Assembly (NCBI GenBank): GCA_003427395.1
Contig: BFEA01000066.1
Span: 1,986,432-2,022,769 of the forward strand
Direction: 5' to 3'
Length of the DNA: 36,338 nt
Source: Chara braunii
Lineage: Eukaryota > Streptophyta > Charophyceae > Charales > Characeae
The notes under the pieces are model-generated. The model did not search any database, was not told the DNA's origin, and worked only from the letters and a program-made list of their open reading frames with translations. Position numbers and translations under genes: made by a program. Below, in pieces: positions 11,228-23,569 of the stretch; position 1 is the stretch's first letter, and every line of letters begins with the position of its first letter.

Positions 11228-12994
11228 TAACGGTTGCTTGCCGTTGTCCCTGGTGGTACGACATCCGGGTATGAGAATGTGAGAACTAGGCAAAAGGAGA
11301 ATCTTTCTTTGAATGTATAAGGTTGATTGCTTGATACCTTGACTATCGTTGAAGATGTCTGAAGACTGTGGCCTAAGTGTGAAGTACTTATTATAAGAGG
11401 TCAAACCGAGTCGCTCTCCCCTGGTCGATAAAACCTTGTTTTTGAGGAACTTTTTGGTACATGAGCGACATGGATGAGGAGGAATGACTGATAAGCGAGA
11501 AATGAGGGGTTTAACGACAAAAATATTTCCTTGAGTTCATACTGAATTATGGTATGATAGATACTGTCTGCCTAAGTCCTTTGACAGTATTAGTTGGCGG
11601 TGAGTTGAGCTACCTAGCAGATTGTCTACATGTAACGACCGATAAAAGTTTGAGAAGTAGTGGTTATTTAGCTAGCGATTTGGCTAACCCAAAGAGAGGG
11701 TTATGTTTTAAGTATGTGTAATATATAAATATGTATTTGTTTTTATGAAATTTTTATCTGGATTGTTGCCATATATCCGTTTTTCTGTATTTTGTTTGGT
11801 ATCTGATTAATGACGTATGTATGGATTGTCTTCCAGAGAGGACATAGACTTTGCATGAAACCCACATCTGGCATGGGATCAGAGGTGAATGGGGTGACTC
11901 ATTCCTGAGGAAGGTGGTTCTTCCTCAAGGGAGTAAGTCAGCGTGTATAGTTGTCCTAAGTGGAAGTACATTCTTGAATTGTTACTCCCTTGTTGAGACT
12001 TAAGGAAGCAGTTATCAGTCTCAAGGATGATAGTGAGACCCACGCCGGAATTATATTCCTGGTCCATTAGTGGGGTGTTGTTACCTTTCCTACGATAGGA
12101 GAGTAACTACATTATCTGTTGAGAAGAGAGGAAGGGGCTTGTTACCTTCCCGAAACTGTGATGGCCAAGTGAAACAACTTCTGCTTAGTGAGGGCGGTTA
12201 TGGAGTAGCGACCTAGGCTCGTCTCCCGTTAACTAGGACCACCATATTTGTAAAGGTGCGAATTCGCTCTTCGTTGCCTTGATAAGTATGGATGGGGTTG
12301 TTCATTTGACCATGATCGGTCGGTGAGGTGCAAGCGCTAGAATCAGCGAGGGATGCGGTGAGGCTTGATCTTTAGAGCGGGGCTCGGGAGTCAAGATGTT
12401 ATCTTATGAGGATTACACCGCCCCTCTGTAAGATATACTTCGCTTAAGAGTTGAAGGGGTAACAATTGTATCATGTCATTGTTAGTCTTACTTCTGCCTT
12501 ATAGAATATGGAAATACGTTGTTGAGAGTTATCTTGTTATATATATGACAGTTGAGTTGACTTCATGTTGTTGTTTATAAGTTTTATCGTAATATTCAGT
12601 TACAACCCTTGCCAATAAGTTGTGCCTGTTATGTTATGATTATTGTGGTAAGTATATGTTATTTATCATGGGTTGTACTGCATTTCGGACTCATGTTTGG
12701 AATATCCACCTATGTGACGTATGTATATTATGTCATTCCTTGATAATAGAAACCATAAGTAGTTAATGCCTGAGTTATGATTTAGAGAATTTTTAGGTGA
12801 ATATTTATAGTTTATTTTAGGTTGATATTTATTCAAAGACTCTCTTCGATAACATCGTCGTTCTGAATAGATTTTTATGTATGCCTTAATAATGAGAACA
12901 GTATAATTTAGTGGGATATATTCTACATTGGATTTAGTTGCGTAACTTCCTTCGAGCCTCGACCCTAACGTCGTTTGTTGTTGTTCAACAGGTG
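11228..12994 (+). other. Untranslated leader between PBS and gag
   Basis: About 1.77 kb without a convincing frame. It contains short stem-loops like those in the LTRs, for example GTTACCTTTCCTACGATAGG followed by AGAGTAAC near 12080..12107. The 400 bases before gag are AT-rich. The gag ATG is preceded by TTGTTGTTCAACAG and GTG, which resembles a splice acceptor, so gag may be expressed from a spliced RNA; no donor could be assigned. Confidence 0.6.
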
Positions 12995-14050
12995 ATGGGG
13001 TCGAGGGAGCTCGAGATGGAAGGGTCTCAAGGGAAGATTGGGGTCGAGGAACTTGCCTACCTGCTGGGTGTGCGCGATTGGGAGCGAGACAACCTACCCA
13101 AGATTGAGATTGACTTCTTTAAGGGTCATCATGTTTCTGAATTCCTTGATAAGTTTGAACAGATAGCATCCCACTGCAAGTGGAATGAGGAGCAGATGTT
13201 TAAGGAGGTCATAAAGTATATCCATATGGGCTTGAAGGATGAAGTCAGTGGGTTGGTTAGAAGAACAGGATCATCCTGGAGGAGGTTTTATGATGACATG
13301 TGGAATAAATACCGGCTAGGTGAGGAACAACTGACCAAAGACGATCTTGAGAGGATAGATCGATATAGTTATGTATCAGTAGGGCACTTCCTAGCAGAGT
13401 ATAAGCGCGCATCGCGCAACGTTTGGGCATTGTCTGAACATGACAAGTGTTTTGTCTTCCTCGTGAACTTCGCAGATGCCGAGCAGCGAGACTTGATTTG
13501 TGGAAGAAAGGGGAGACTAATATGGGATAAGATCCGAGAGAACTTTGAGCAAGGGGATTTCGACCAGTACCTCTGCTATACTCTACGGGAAGCGATAATG
13601 AGAAGAGTGGGTTTGGTAAAAGACCAAATGGCCTTGCAGCAAGCACCTCCGACGGTATGATAGGTGGATTTCAGGAGGACACTAAGGTTGTCGAACGGAA
13701 TCATAGATGGAGCAAAGAGAAGAAAAGAGAGTCATGCGTTGAGAGAAAAGAGATGCAAGCTAGAGTGAGGAATGTTGCGACTCATACCTGTGAGGACGTT
13801 TGACGCTCCAAATGAAAAGGGGACAGAGGAGCGACGGGTTCAGGGAGAAGTTGGTATGACTCTACCGCATGTTGTATCTGATCCTATAAAAGGGTGTGAC
13901 GACAAGGATGTATCGTCAATTGCAAGTTGGAAAGGGCGGAAAAATAGCAAGTGGTGAGAGCAGTGGTCTAAGAAAGTATGTGTTTGTTGTGGAAAAATTG
14001 GTCATACCCCTCGCAAATGTAAGATGCCGGAGGGAGGAGTTGAAGAGTGA
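12995..14050 (+). pseudogene. gag: Gag with CCHC zinc knuckle, broken by in-frame stops
   Basis: Gag forms the virus-like particle and binds element RNA. The frame has an ATG at 12995 and could extend upstream only through non-ATG codons to 12938. Residues 1-221 contain a retrotransposon-gag-like helical domain, with LPKIEIDFFKGHHVSEFLDK near residues 35-54 and then conserved Trp and aromatic positions. Stops follow at 13658 (TGA), 13661 (TAG), 13766 (TGA) and 13955 (TGA). The same frame nevertheless continues to a zinc knuckle C-x2-C-x4-H-x4-C at 13979..14020 (CVCCGKIGHTPRKC) and a final TGA at 14048. There is no frameshift across 1056 bases. Without the stops the protein would have 351 residues, about normal for gag. 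No protease follows. Ordinary C-to-T decay explains all four stops. Confidence 0.85.
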
Positions 14051-14829
14051 GACCGTTGTGCTTTAGGCTAGGCTTTGGTTTCTCCCAGTAGCTATCACCA
14101 ATTTACTTGTCTCGTCTGTAGTAAAAGAATAATAGAATGGTGTTAGCGGTCTTAAACGACTTATAAATAAACACTCAAAGGGCTATGACGGTGCAGAAGA
14201 CTCAACTAGTAGCTTAGTAGGCAGTCATCGGCTTATGGCGCCTTCAAGCTGAATCTCCAAGTTGTTTTGAGACATGTTTCTTGTCTTATATATATTCTAG
14301 ATTTCGGACGAAAGTTTTTTACTTCTTGGGATTGTGTGTACGTTTTTGGGTTTGACTATCCACTCTTTAGGTTGACTCTAGGTTTGGTTAAGTGCAAGTG
14401 GAGGCCTTGTAAGATTCGACTGTCCGTACACTGACATCCTTTTATCTTTCAAGTTGTCAGAACGATTAGGATCGTTTTCTATATATATAAGTCTTTTATG
14501 ATTCATAAGGTGTATTATACAAGGTCTTTTCTTACTGATTGGGACATGGAATTGTGATGATTTGAGGCTTGTGAGGATTTGAGACTCGAGATAATATGAT
14601 TTTCTCTTGAGAACATCTTGGTATGGATTTTGATTCCCCTGGGTTGCAGGGTCGTGCCCGTTCTGGTTGTCATTGGCATTCTCATCATTGTGGCCTTGTG
14701 GGCTTTCAATTTGACATATGAGAAAGAAAAAATAACAGTGTGAAGAAGAAAAAAAAAAAGTGGATGAAGTGTGCGAACCAAAGAGGGTTCGATGAAGTGA
14801 AAAAAAATTGATTTTGAAGTGAAAGATTT

Positions 14830-15090
14830 ATGGGAGACTTGGAGAGTCCAGAAAGTTACATGAAAAGAGAGGTGATGCCTGAAGGCGGCCTAAGTGGTTA
14901 TTGGTCTTATCTGGACTCATCTTCAAGTGAAAGATATTTTAAGGATTATATGGATAGTCGATCCGTGCGTGGGAGGATGGCTGAAAGATTTTTATGGTTG
15001 ATTCTCCTTCAAATGGGAAGGAGTCTTAATGTAATTTATGAAATGCCCATCCTTGAGTGGCAGGGTGACATGAAAGATTTTGTGATATAA
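14830..15090 (+). other. 86-codon open frame, unrecognised
   Basis: The ATG at 14830 opens a frame to 15090. The peptide is acidic at the start, Ser-rich in the middle (SSSSERYFKDYMDSRSVRG) and then hydrophobic and Trp-containing. I recognise no family. It lies 0.8 kb after gag in the same orientation, where pol would be in a complete element, but shows no pol motif. It could be a decayed fragment or chance. Confidence 0.25.
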
Positions 15091-15151
15091 GAGTTTTATC
15101 CTCCGTCAGAATCGAGAACTTCATTCTGCTGGTTCTCAACTGTCGGTGGGG

Positions 15152-15335
15152 GTGTCGTCTGCGGCAGGGAATCCTGGCGGAGGTGTCACCTGCGGCAGGG
15201 AAACCCGCCAGATTCAGGGACACTTCACTTAGTTTGTTATATGCTGCGAATGGTCGAGCGCGCGGCAATGATTTCCATGATTGAGGACATTGAGCGTTGA
15301 CTAATAGTCACTGGGAGTGTCGTCTGCAGCAGGGG
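15152..15335 (+). repeat. Three copies of a 19-base motif
   Basis: GTGTCGTCTGCGGCAGGGA occurs at 15152..15170, with variants at 15183..15201 and 15317..15335. Copies 2 and 3 are both followed by AAACCC, then GAT-T--AGGGAC. The spacing is irregular. Confidence 0.75.
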
Positions 15336-17473
15336 CGAAACCCATCTGATTTTAGGGACCCTCCAATCGGCTTTAGTGTTGTTGAAAGTGGCGTTGACAA
15401 TGAGTTTTATTTGGAAGAAAATTATGAGAGTTTGCTCACTAAGCAAAACTTATGGGTGAGATTGATAAAGTGTGTGACGAAAGTGAAAGAACCTTGCTCA
15501 TAAGAGTGGGAGTTATGGGGCAAAAAGGGTGATTCTCTTTTATTTTAAAGACTTGGTAAATACCCTCACCCATTTGTTTGATGAATTAGTAAAATGAGTA
15601 GTTTTTGAGTGACAGCAATGGCTTGTGGGATTGGGCTTAACAGGGCCCTACCCATAAGGTGCATTTGTGGTATGCGTGATGGGGTCAAACACCCTAACCT
15701 TCTAGATTAGCTGAAAGATTGAGGTGTCTGATTAAACCCTTCAATAGGGTGTCCTTTTGAGAAAAAAACTAAAAAAAAAGTGTATAGATCACTTGAGTTT
15801 GGGTAATTGATGTGTGAAAAGAAAAGAGTTTAAATAAAGATTGAGACCCTGAATTTTGACCCACCGCAGAGTCTGAGTTTTAGCTGGTGGTAGGGTCATC
15901 AGGGAGCTCGGCGCGACAAAATATCGCTCAAAGAGACCGGAAGTGGTATAGTCTTAAGTTGGCATTGGTTGGCTCCTGCCCGTGATTGCAGTGGGTGGAA
16001 AGTGGTTTTATCCACTTTATTAGATTAGAGGTTAAAAAGTGTCTGTGCTTAGCCGATTATTTGGCTATTATAGATTGCTATTTGGATGAGGAATTAAAAG
16101 GTATTTTTTACCGTTGATTTTGCCTACTTCTTTTGAGAAAATCGCGGTTTGGAGGCGATATAACTAAATGATCGTTTTTTGTTAAGTTACTGACTCGAGA
16201 GAGGATATTACATATATATATATGTTTGTGACGATATATATAAACTCCGACGAAACAGTTTGTCACAGCCCCTCGTTTGTTGTCCTCTTCTCCCTCTCTG
16301 CCTATGGTTTACCGGGCAGTTCTATTTGACGATATATATATATATAGCAAGCGGGCTGTCATACCAGATACCCTTACAAGGGTATTTGGTGCGTTTTCTG
16401 CAAGTCGCAATAGTGCAGCCTCGTCCGTCTGACGGTGCGTGCACGGGAGGAAGTCTTGGTCCTCGACTGGGCGAGCGGTGAGTGCGGGGTACTGACGACA
16501 AGGCGCGACCATGCGTGGCCTGGGTATGTGTGGCATCGCGGGCAAGAGGGGCGAGCGGCCCTTCGGCCCATTACCCCTTTGTGTTCCCCCGCGTCTATTT
16601 TTATTCATGATTCCGTTTATTATTATTATTTTTTGTCACGCCCGCATTTGCTGGTAATCGGTTCTGAGGCCGACGCCGGGTACGGTGGCTGATACGGCAG
16701 CCGGAAACTTTGGGTAGGCCCATCGAGACTTCAGCGTGATTGGGGCCTTGACAAAATCCGACCCGCGTCGGAGCACGGACCGAAGAGGTCAACGTGCGTG
16801 AGAGCGGTGGGGTTCGTAGTCGTGGCTTCTCTTGCCTCCCAAATTTAAGAGTGCCGACAGCCTAAAGCAGAAGGGCATTGGAAAGCGGTCCAAGCAGACT
16901 TGTGGGGCTGTGGCACGAAGGGGAAGGGATCGCTAAGGGGGGCACAGTCCGCCAGCCATGATCGCTGTGAGGAGGTTTGAGTGTGAGCGTGCCGCTGGAA
17001 CTCGGAAGATGGTGAACTATGCCTGAGCAGAGCAGGGCCAGAGGGCACCAGAGGAAGGCCGCCATAGTACTGGTTGTGCAGCCCCAACCGTTCCGCATGG
17101 GTGTTCAAATGGGACCCGTCTCTGCTCCGAGCCTCGGTCTTCGTGTTTGATATTTGTTGCTACTACCAAGATCTGCGCCGGGAACTGCTGCACGCAGCCC
17201 ATGTTACAGCAGACCCTGGGCCCTACCACGGGACGCAGCATTGGAGCCACACGTTGTAGCACCGCCGGCCAGGGGTTCAGCCGGTGGCATTGGGGCCGAG
17301 CTTCTTTGATGGGCTAGTCACGGCTCCTCCCCCCCCCATCCGGCTTCCTCCCCCTATGAGCATTGGTAGCCTCTGCTGAATGCCGATCAAGAAGGGAGGG
17401 GGCTGAGCGAACCAGCTAGTAGCTGGCTCCCCTCCCAAACTTCTTTCAGGGATAGCCGGGGTGCTGTGAGCCG

Positions 17474-17933
17474 NNNNNNNNNNNNNNNNNNNNNNNNNNN
17501 NNNNNNNNNNNNNNNNNNNNNNNNNNNNNNNNNNNNNNNNNNNNNNNNNNNNNNNNNNNNNNNNNNNNNNNNNNNNNNNNNNNNNNNNNNNNNNNNNNNN
17601 NNNNNNNNNNNNNNNNNNNNNNNNNNNNNNNNNNNNNNNNNNNNNNNNNNNNNNNNNNNNNNNNNNNNNNNNNNNNNNNNNNNNNNNNNNNNNNNNNNNN
17701 NNNNNNNNNNNNNNNNNNNNNNNNNNNNNNNNNNNNNNNNNNNNNNNNNNNNNNNNNNNNNNNNNNNNNNNNNNNNNNNNNNNNNNNNNNNNNNNNNNNN
17801 NNNNNNNNNNNNNNNNNNNNNNNNNNNNNNNNNNNNNNNNNNNNNNNNNNNNNNNNNNNNNNNNNNNNNNNNNNNNNNNNNNNNNNNNNNNNNNNNNNNN
17901 NNNNNNNNNNNNNNNNNNNNNNNNNNNNNNNNN
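17474..17933. other. Assembly gap (460 N)
   Basis: The flanks align to 5067 and 5366 of the 5' LTR, where only 298 bases lie between them. The gap size is therefore probably an estimate, or the 3' LTR holds about 160 additional bases there. Any frame spanning the N is meaningless. Confidence 0.97.
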
Positions 17934-18676
17934 TAGATAGGGGTTTGTAGGTAAGGCGAACAGGAATATGAGGTCAGTTTTGGTAGAAAGTGAGAAGACT
18001 GAGAGTTAATAGAGAAAAGAGCCGCGCGCAGCTATGGAGGAAGTGAAAACGAAGGGCGGGGGAAACGACTTTTCTCGCTCGTTAATGGGCGGATTTGGGC
18101 AAGGGAGGATTCAAAACGGAGGTTTTCAGGGATTGCGAACCCGATTTTGAAGTTAGAACTGGCAGAGAATTAGTAGAAATGAGGTTAGTTGGGAAAGTGG
18201 CTGCGAGGAGTTATGGAGGGAAAACGAAGAAGAAAGAAATGGAAAAATCCATATTTGCCCGTTTCCGGACGAAATCGGGCGAGGAAGGATGTTGAACGGG
18301 GGTTCTGGGGCGCTGCGAGTCTAATGGCAGGGTCAGTTTTGTCTATAGATTAGTGGTTTGGCTGGGGTTGACACTACAGGCTGCGCCCAAGAGTTATATT
18401 TGAGCATGTCAATGTATCTGCCCATGTCTTAGGGGTAGATTCACTCGCTTTTTTTGGAGTACAACTCAGAGTCATTGCTGGCTCAATAGGTACTCAGTAT
18501 CGCCGGATGTTTTCGGTAGTTATAGCAGCACGCTCGCTGCCAATCGACGGTCATGTTTAGCCGTGGGTTCGTCGCTGCGGGTTCAGTTCTTTGGGTTGTT
18601 GGGACCTGGCGATGCTGGTTGTCTGGTGCATACGTATGCTTCTAGGCGGAGTGGCGAGCTACGGGCGACGGCTGAG

Positions 18677-18678
<2 letters not shown>

Positions 18679-18757
<79 letters not shown>
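18679..18757. repeat. (GA)n microsatellite in 3' LTR
   Basis: About 39 GA units, equivalent to 6113..6183 in the 5' LTR but about 4 units longer. Confidence 0.95.
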
Positions 18758-18759
<2 letters not shown>

Positions 18760-19495
18760 TACCTGGCAAGCTAGTGATGCGCGGCAACCCGAAGGTCGAG
18801 CTATGAGCCGAACTGCGCAGAAGGCTGGGTCGGACTGCTGCGCTATGCGAGCCCTTGTTCCAGCTGAAATTTCATCTCAACCCCGTTGCGTGCATGGCTA
18901 AGCAGAGGCGTATATTTTCGTATTCGTGCGGAGGATCCGTACTCATAGCACACTTGGTGAGGCAGCGGATGGCTTCGGCATGTGCATCACTTGTGATGTT
19001 AGGGCGTAGCCCTCGCTGTGTTATCATGGTCTTCGCCATCTTGGTGCTTGTCTCTGCCCATGGCAACTCGTCTCCATCGTCCCAGAGGTAATCTTCCCGT
19101 CCCTGTATCCACCCAGATTTGAGCAGGAGATTCATTACAATATTGCTCGTTTGTAAGCCTAGCAACGGTAGGGGGTGGCTGTTTGTCCTCCACGGCTAGC
19201 AGAAGATTCGTTCTCGTTTTGCGTATTGGCAGGCTTCTAAAGTGACTGCTCAGATAATGCCTGCACGGGACTGTTGGATTGGAGGCATGAGTTTAAATAT
19301 GGCCAGCAGACCGGGTGCGTTCGGGATATGGAGAATATAAGAGAAAAGAGGTTGGTCGCAGGTGCTCACCTGATGGATAGAGAGGAAGTTGTGAACCGTA
19401 GAGAATGTGGGAGTAAGCGTGACGGATCGGAAACGATGTTGTTGTTTGAGATTGTGACCTGAGTCCCCTTGCTCCTATATGTGTTACTGTCTCGG

Positions 19496-19981
19496 ATGGG
19501 AGATTTTTGGGCGCTGTGGTCACTGCCGTATTCCGCTGTGGTTGCTGCCGTAGTCCGCTGTGGTTGCTGCCGTATTCCACTCTGGTCGCTGCAGTATTCC
19601 GCTGTGGTTGCTGACCGTATTCCACTGTGGTCGCTGCCGCATTCCGCTGTGGTTGCTGCCGTATTCCGCAATGGTTGCTGCCGTATTCCACTGTGGGTGC
19701 AGGCCGGATTCTACTATGGGATAATGGGGAGTCTGAGAAACGGTCATTACTGGGAATTGAAGAGCCGACCAGTGGGTTGTTACGGTGAACAGTTAGTCTA
19801 TTGCAGCGTACGTTGTGCTCCGTCGTGCGTTGATGGCCAGCTCCCTGTGCATCCTGCTGAACTACGGAACGCACTGTTAGGCCTGCGAGGTGCCGTGTCT
19901 GTTGGGTGTTGCGCCCGTAGGCCTGATCGTACAGCGCTAAGGTCGAATTGCATTTGGTATCATGCATGGCTATGGGGCTGA
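19496..19981 (+). other. 161-codon open frame, 3' LTR copy
   Basis: Partner of 6937..7422, identical in length, with about 22 amino-acid differences. A 224-codon frame on the other strand (19293..19967) overlaps it; both are kept open largely by the minisatellite. Probably not a gene. Confidence 0.3.
19516..19692. repeat. 22-base minisatellite, 8 units (3' LTR)
   Basis: Same unit and same total length (177 bases) as 6957..7133. Confidence 0.93.
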
Positions 19982-20857
19982 TTGCTGAGCACGGTTGTTG
20001 TGTGGACGGGCAGTCTCCCTAGACTGCGCAGTAGGGTTGGTCCAGCTAGCAAAGGGGATCGTTGCCGCAAAGTTGGAGAGTTGTCAGGGAGTCAACGAAT
20101 GGCAGCTTGACTGCAGTTGGCTGGTTAAACTGCTTTTGTTGTGTGTCGTTACGCATCACCGGCACTTTATTAAAGTGAGAGAGATGTGGCGCTGCTGTTT
20201 TGAGGTCGAGATAGAGGGATTTAGTGGCACAATGATGCTTGTGAAGGGGTTTACTGCTGCGGTTTGAAGCTTCGCCAGGGAGAGTCAACAACGGGCAGTT
20301 TGACTTTAGGATTGACCAGGCCGCTGCGCATTTCTGGCCATCATCGCGGGGCCCTCAGGCGCATCAAGGTAACAAGGCCCTCTCAAGCGAGTCTGAGTGC
20401 ACCTCCCTTGGATCTGAGGGTCTCAAACTTACCTCTTTCTGCCCTTCTCACTTTAAGTCTAGTCTGTTGGTTACGAGTGGAAGGCGGCAGACGGGGTTGC
20501 AACCTGTAGGACCGCACCAAGACTCTGTGGGGAGTCCACCCACCAATTGCGGAAGCTCTGCCGGGACCTAGGCGAGGTTTTGGAGGCAGGGAACCATCAG
20601 GTAAACCATCTTTATCTGTATGACCCCACTAATACCCCTGTTTCGCTTATCTCCCCTGTAGTTTGACTATCGTATGCATGCATGTCCCTATGATTTTTGC
20701 TTTCTCTTCAGGACTTAACTAGACTAAAGGAAAGGAATGTATGAGAGTGAAGCTTAAGTTTCATCTTTATCTTGATTGAAATCAGACTAAGGAATGAACT
20801 GGGGAAGGTGGGAGGAAGGCAGACTGCATGCATTTGACTGGGTCAACCAAGGACTGA

Positions 20858-21499
20858 GCATTGTTTCTAAGCTGAATGGCCCAGGGGTGTATTTATTTGG
20901 CTGTTTTCTGAAGGGTCTGGCATTGTTTCTAAGGTGAATGGCCTGGTTGCTATGTTTATTTCTGAGGGTTTGTCTGATGAGAGAGGTTTTTTTGTTTTGT
21001 TCCGAGGGAGGATTTTGGTCTAAGGTTGAGCATTGTTTCTAAGCTGAATGGCTTAGCCTGAAAACCATGCACATAAGTACAACCTGAGTATAACATAAAG
21101 CATTGTAGTTATATTTGCATAAAGTATTCTACTTATATTTGCAGAAAGTATTCTACTTATATTTGCAGAAAGTATTCTACTTATATTTGCATGTTTCCAA
21201 GCCGAATGGTCCATCGCTAAGCCATATCACTAAGAAGAGAGGAGAAACTACGAAGTATAATTGGAAATAGCCTGGGCAAGCTGATCATTGTTTCCAAGCT
21301 GAATGGTTCAGTCCCCTGCCCATATTTTGTTTTTCTTTTGATAACAAAGTCTGAAAGTTACTAAACTTTGGATATTAAATAGTCTAGGGCGACTGTAATG
21401 GTCTAGTCATATACCCAAAGAAGAGAGAAGTAGTTGTGCAACCTTTTTTTGTATATCTTATGGCACGATGGACATTGTTTCCAAGCCGAATGGTCTAGC
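20858..21499 (+). repeat. Dispersed 27-base motif, 6 copies (3' LTR)
   Basis: Copies near 20858, 20920, 21030, 21191 (partial, lacking the CATT start), 21285 and 21471. Those at 20858, 21285 and 21471 match the three of the 5' LTR; the other three lie in the segment absent from the 5' LTR. A deletion by recombination between motif copies in the 5' LTR would explain the difference. Confidence 0.8.
21095..21190. repeat. 24-base tandem array, 4 units
   Basis: Units resemble AGAAAGTATTCTACTTATAT plus TTGC; the last two are identical. The array is absent from the 5' LTR and lies inside the 3'-only segment. Confidence 0.93.
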
Positions 21500-21769
21500 A
21501 CTTGTGTTGTATGTAAGTTGGGTATAAGGGTTGAATCATCTGAAGATTCATGAATTATCTTATGTGAAATAACTTGGGGTTGGTGAGAGTACTTACCTTT
21601 GTGGTTTGGCTTACATGTGACTGAATGCGACTACTACTTAGTCTGAGTTTCAGTTTGATAGGTAGCTGTTTTAGTTGCTCGCCACGTGCTAGAGCCACAA
21701 GAGTTAGTTTAAATTCCTTGATTTTCTGGGCTAAGTTTATTTTTACTTAGGTGGATTTCTGCATTTTCT

Positions 21770-22405
21770 GGGATCATTTATTATACTTCGCCTTGTATAA
21801 ATCTTGGGTAGTTATTTTCCCTACGGGAAGCGTTGCCGAAATTTCTAAAAAACCAAGGAGTTAGTCAGATTTTATCTTTTCAAAGTTTATTTTTTTGACT
21901 TTTATATATGACTTAGTAAAATTCTGGAGTGTCTCCTTTTCTAAACAGAGTGCTGCCCAAATTTTTGCTTATTGAGGGAGTTATATAAAATTGGACCTTG
22001 AGAAGTCGAAATCATTTTTAGATTCTGAACTTAACTTTGTATAAATTTTGGTAAGCTATTTTCTCTACGGGAAGCGCTGTCGAAATTTCTGCAAATCTAG
22101 GGAGTTAGTTAAATTCTGACTTTTTCAAAAGTTCAACTTGTCTGATTTTGATATATGGCTTAGTAATAATCTAGAAAGTCTTCCTTTCTGAAGGGAGTGC
22201 TGCCCATATTTTTGCTAATTTAGGGAGTTAGACAAAATTTGACTTTGAAAGGTTGAAGATTATTTCTGTTTTCATAATTAGGTTGATATAAACTCTAGAA
22301 AGACACTTTTGCTACGGGAAGCGCTGCCGAAATTTTCCTAGCTTGGAGGAGATAGATTATATTTTGACAGGTGCCGATTCTGATAAGTCCACTCTGTATA
22401 GGGGA
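21770..22405 (+). repeat. 247-base dimeric stem-loop array (3' LTR)
   Basis: Counterpart of 8885..9560. Some stems stay paired through G-T wobble despite substitutions (CTTCCTTTCTGAAGGGAG near 22190, and TTCTC with GGGAA near 22065). Others are broken, for example the second element near 21940. Confidence 0.82.
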
Positions 22406-23569
22406 GATTTTGCCATAAGTCTACCTTTCTTTGCGCACTGACTTAGGGGTAGACCTAGGCTCGGCTATCAGAAGAGTCTTGAGTGACATTGTGTTAGGGG
22501 GATTTGATCTCCATTCATTGACGATTTATCTTGGACATTGACCTGTCTTATGATACAGGCCTTGTTTGGACATTCGATCTAGGATTTTGACTAATTACGG
22601 CTTGATCCTACGAGAATTATCTTCTGTTGTCACTGATAACAGGTCGGTTGGTTGATCGCCGACTTGTCAGCTCGCGACAAAACTTGCTTACACCTGTACC
22701 TCAACTTGACTGCCTTAGCCCCATGATTTGATTTGTTTCTTTGAGGGTTTTAACCGAAATTCTTTTAAATGGTCATTATAAAGAATTTATGAAATTTATG
22801 GAAAATATGAACTTTGACTGGGGCTTGAGTGTGTGAGGCGTGGTGTGAGTTACAAGAAAAAGTAAAGTTGATCACATTGGTGTACGACAATGTGGCTATT
22901 GTGTGGGCCTGTGTTTTATGGAGGTTAGTATTTTTGGAGCTTGGTATATGGGTCATGCTTTGGAGGCAGCGGGAATGACAACCATGTGACGCACGATCTG
23001 CATATCTGATGGGTTTATGTTTCCCCCTTCTTTTGTTGTTATCTCGAGTTCTCATTTGATGTATGAGTGTTGGGGGATTTATTTATTTATTAGGTGATTT
23101 TGCTTGTTAATTTTTATAGTTAGACGTTATAGTCCGTGACAGTCGTCAAAGTCAAACCCCTTGACTTCTTTTCAGACCCTTGATGATGGAGCTAGTCTCC
23201 AAGGCAATAAGAGACGATTGTCACCACAGGTATGAACCTGTGTACCACCCACTCTCCGAAGGGTGCAGAAGAGGGTGTGGTTCTCAACCGCACTTGGCGG
23301 TTGTCCAGCGTCGAGAGATCATTCCCTCAAGGCACGTGTCAGCCGACACTTGAGTGTCGAACGTGACCCTTGAGATTAATGAGAATCGCATGATTCAGCG
23401 CGGTTTTATACTAAGTCTCGCGCGCGTCGCCTATTCGATTTCTGCGTCGGAGAGTTATGGGACGACTACTAAGGGACTAGGAGTGTTGTCGCGTTGTTTG
23501 TCCGCTGTCATTTTGTATATGTATGTGTATGTGTCTGTGTTTTTATTTATATTTTCTTCAGAGTGGTGT

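Larger units (their letters stand above)
14051..16356 (+). other. Internal 3' region without pol
   Basis: An autonomous gypsy element needs roughly 3 kb of pol here; only 2.3 kb exists, and no reverse transcriptase, RNase H or integrase motif is visible in any frame. The region is AT-rich with TATATA runs near 14480, 16210 and 16333. The bases before the 3' LTR (GCAAGCGGGC, 16347..16356) are only a weak polypurine tract, interrupted by C. Either the true tract has decayed or priming differs. Confidence 0.65.

Noticed and set aside
13257-13646. 129-codon minus-strand frame
   Set aside because: Antisense shadow of gag, which has the recognisable domain and knuckle.
14051-16356. Hidden pol, protease or integrase fragment
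   Set aside because: I read for YxDD, DTG/DSG and HHCC patterns in all frames and found none; a profile search would be more sensitive.
16634-16660. TGTCACGCCCGC as the real 3' LTR start
   Set aside because: Homology between the two LTRs continues 277 bases further upstream to 16357, and no purine tract precedes 16634.
17466-17936. Open frame of unknown residues
   Set aside because: It consists of N from the assembly gap.
19293-19967. 224-codon minus-strand frame
   Set aside because: Kept open by the 22-base minisatellite, low complexity, and overlapped by an equally open plus frame. The 5' LTR counterpart is broken into shorter frames.
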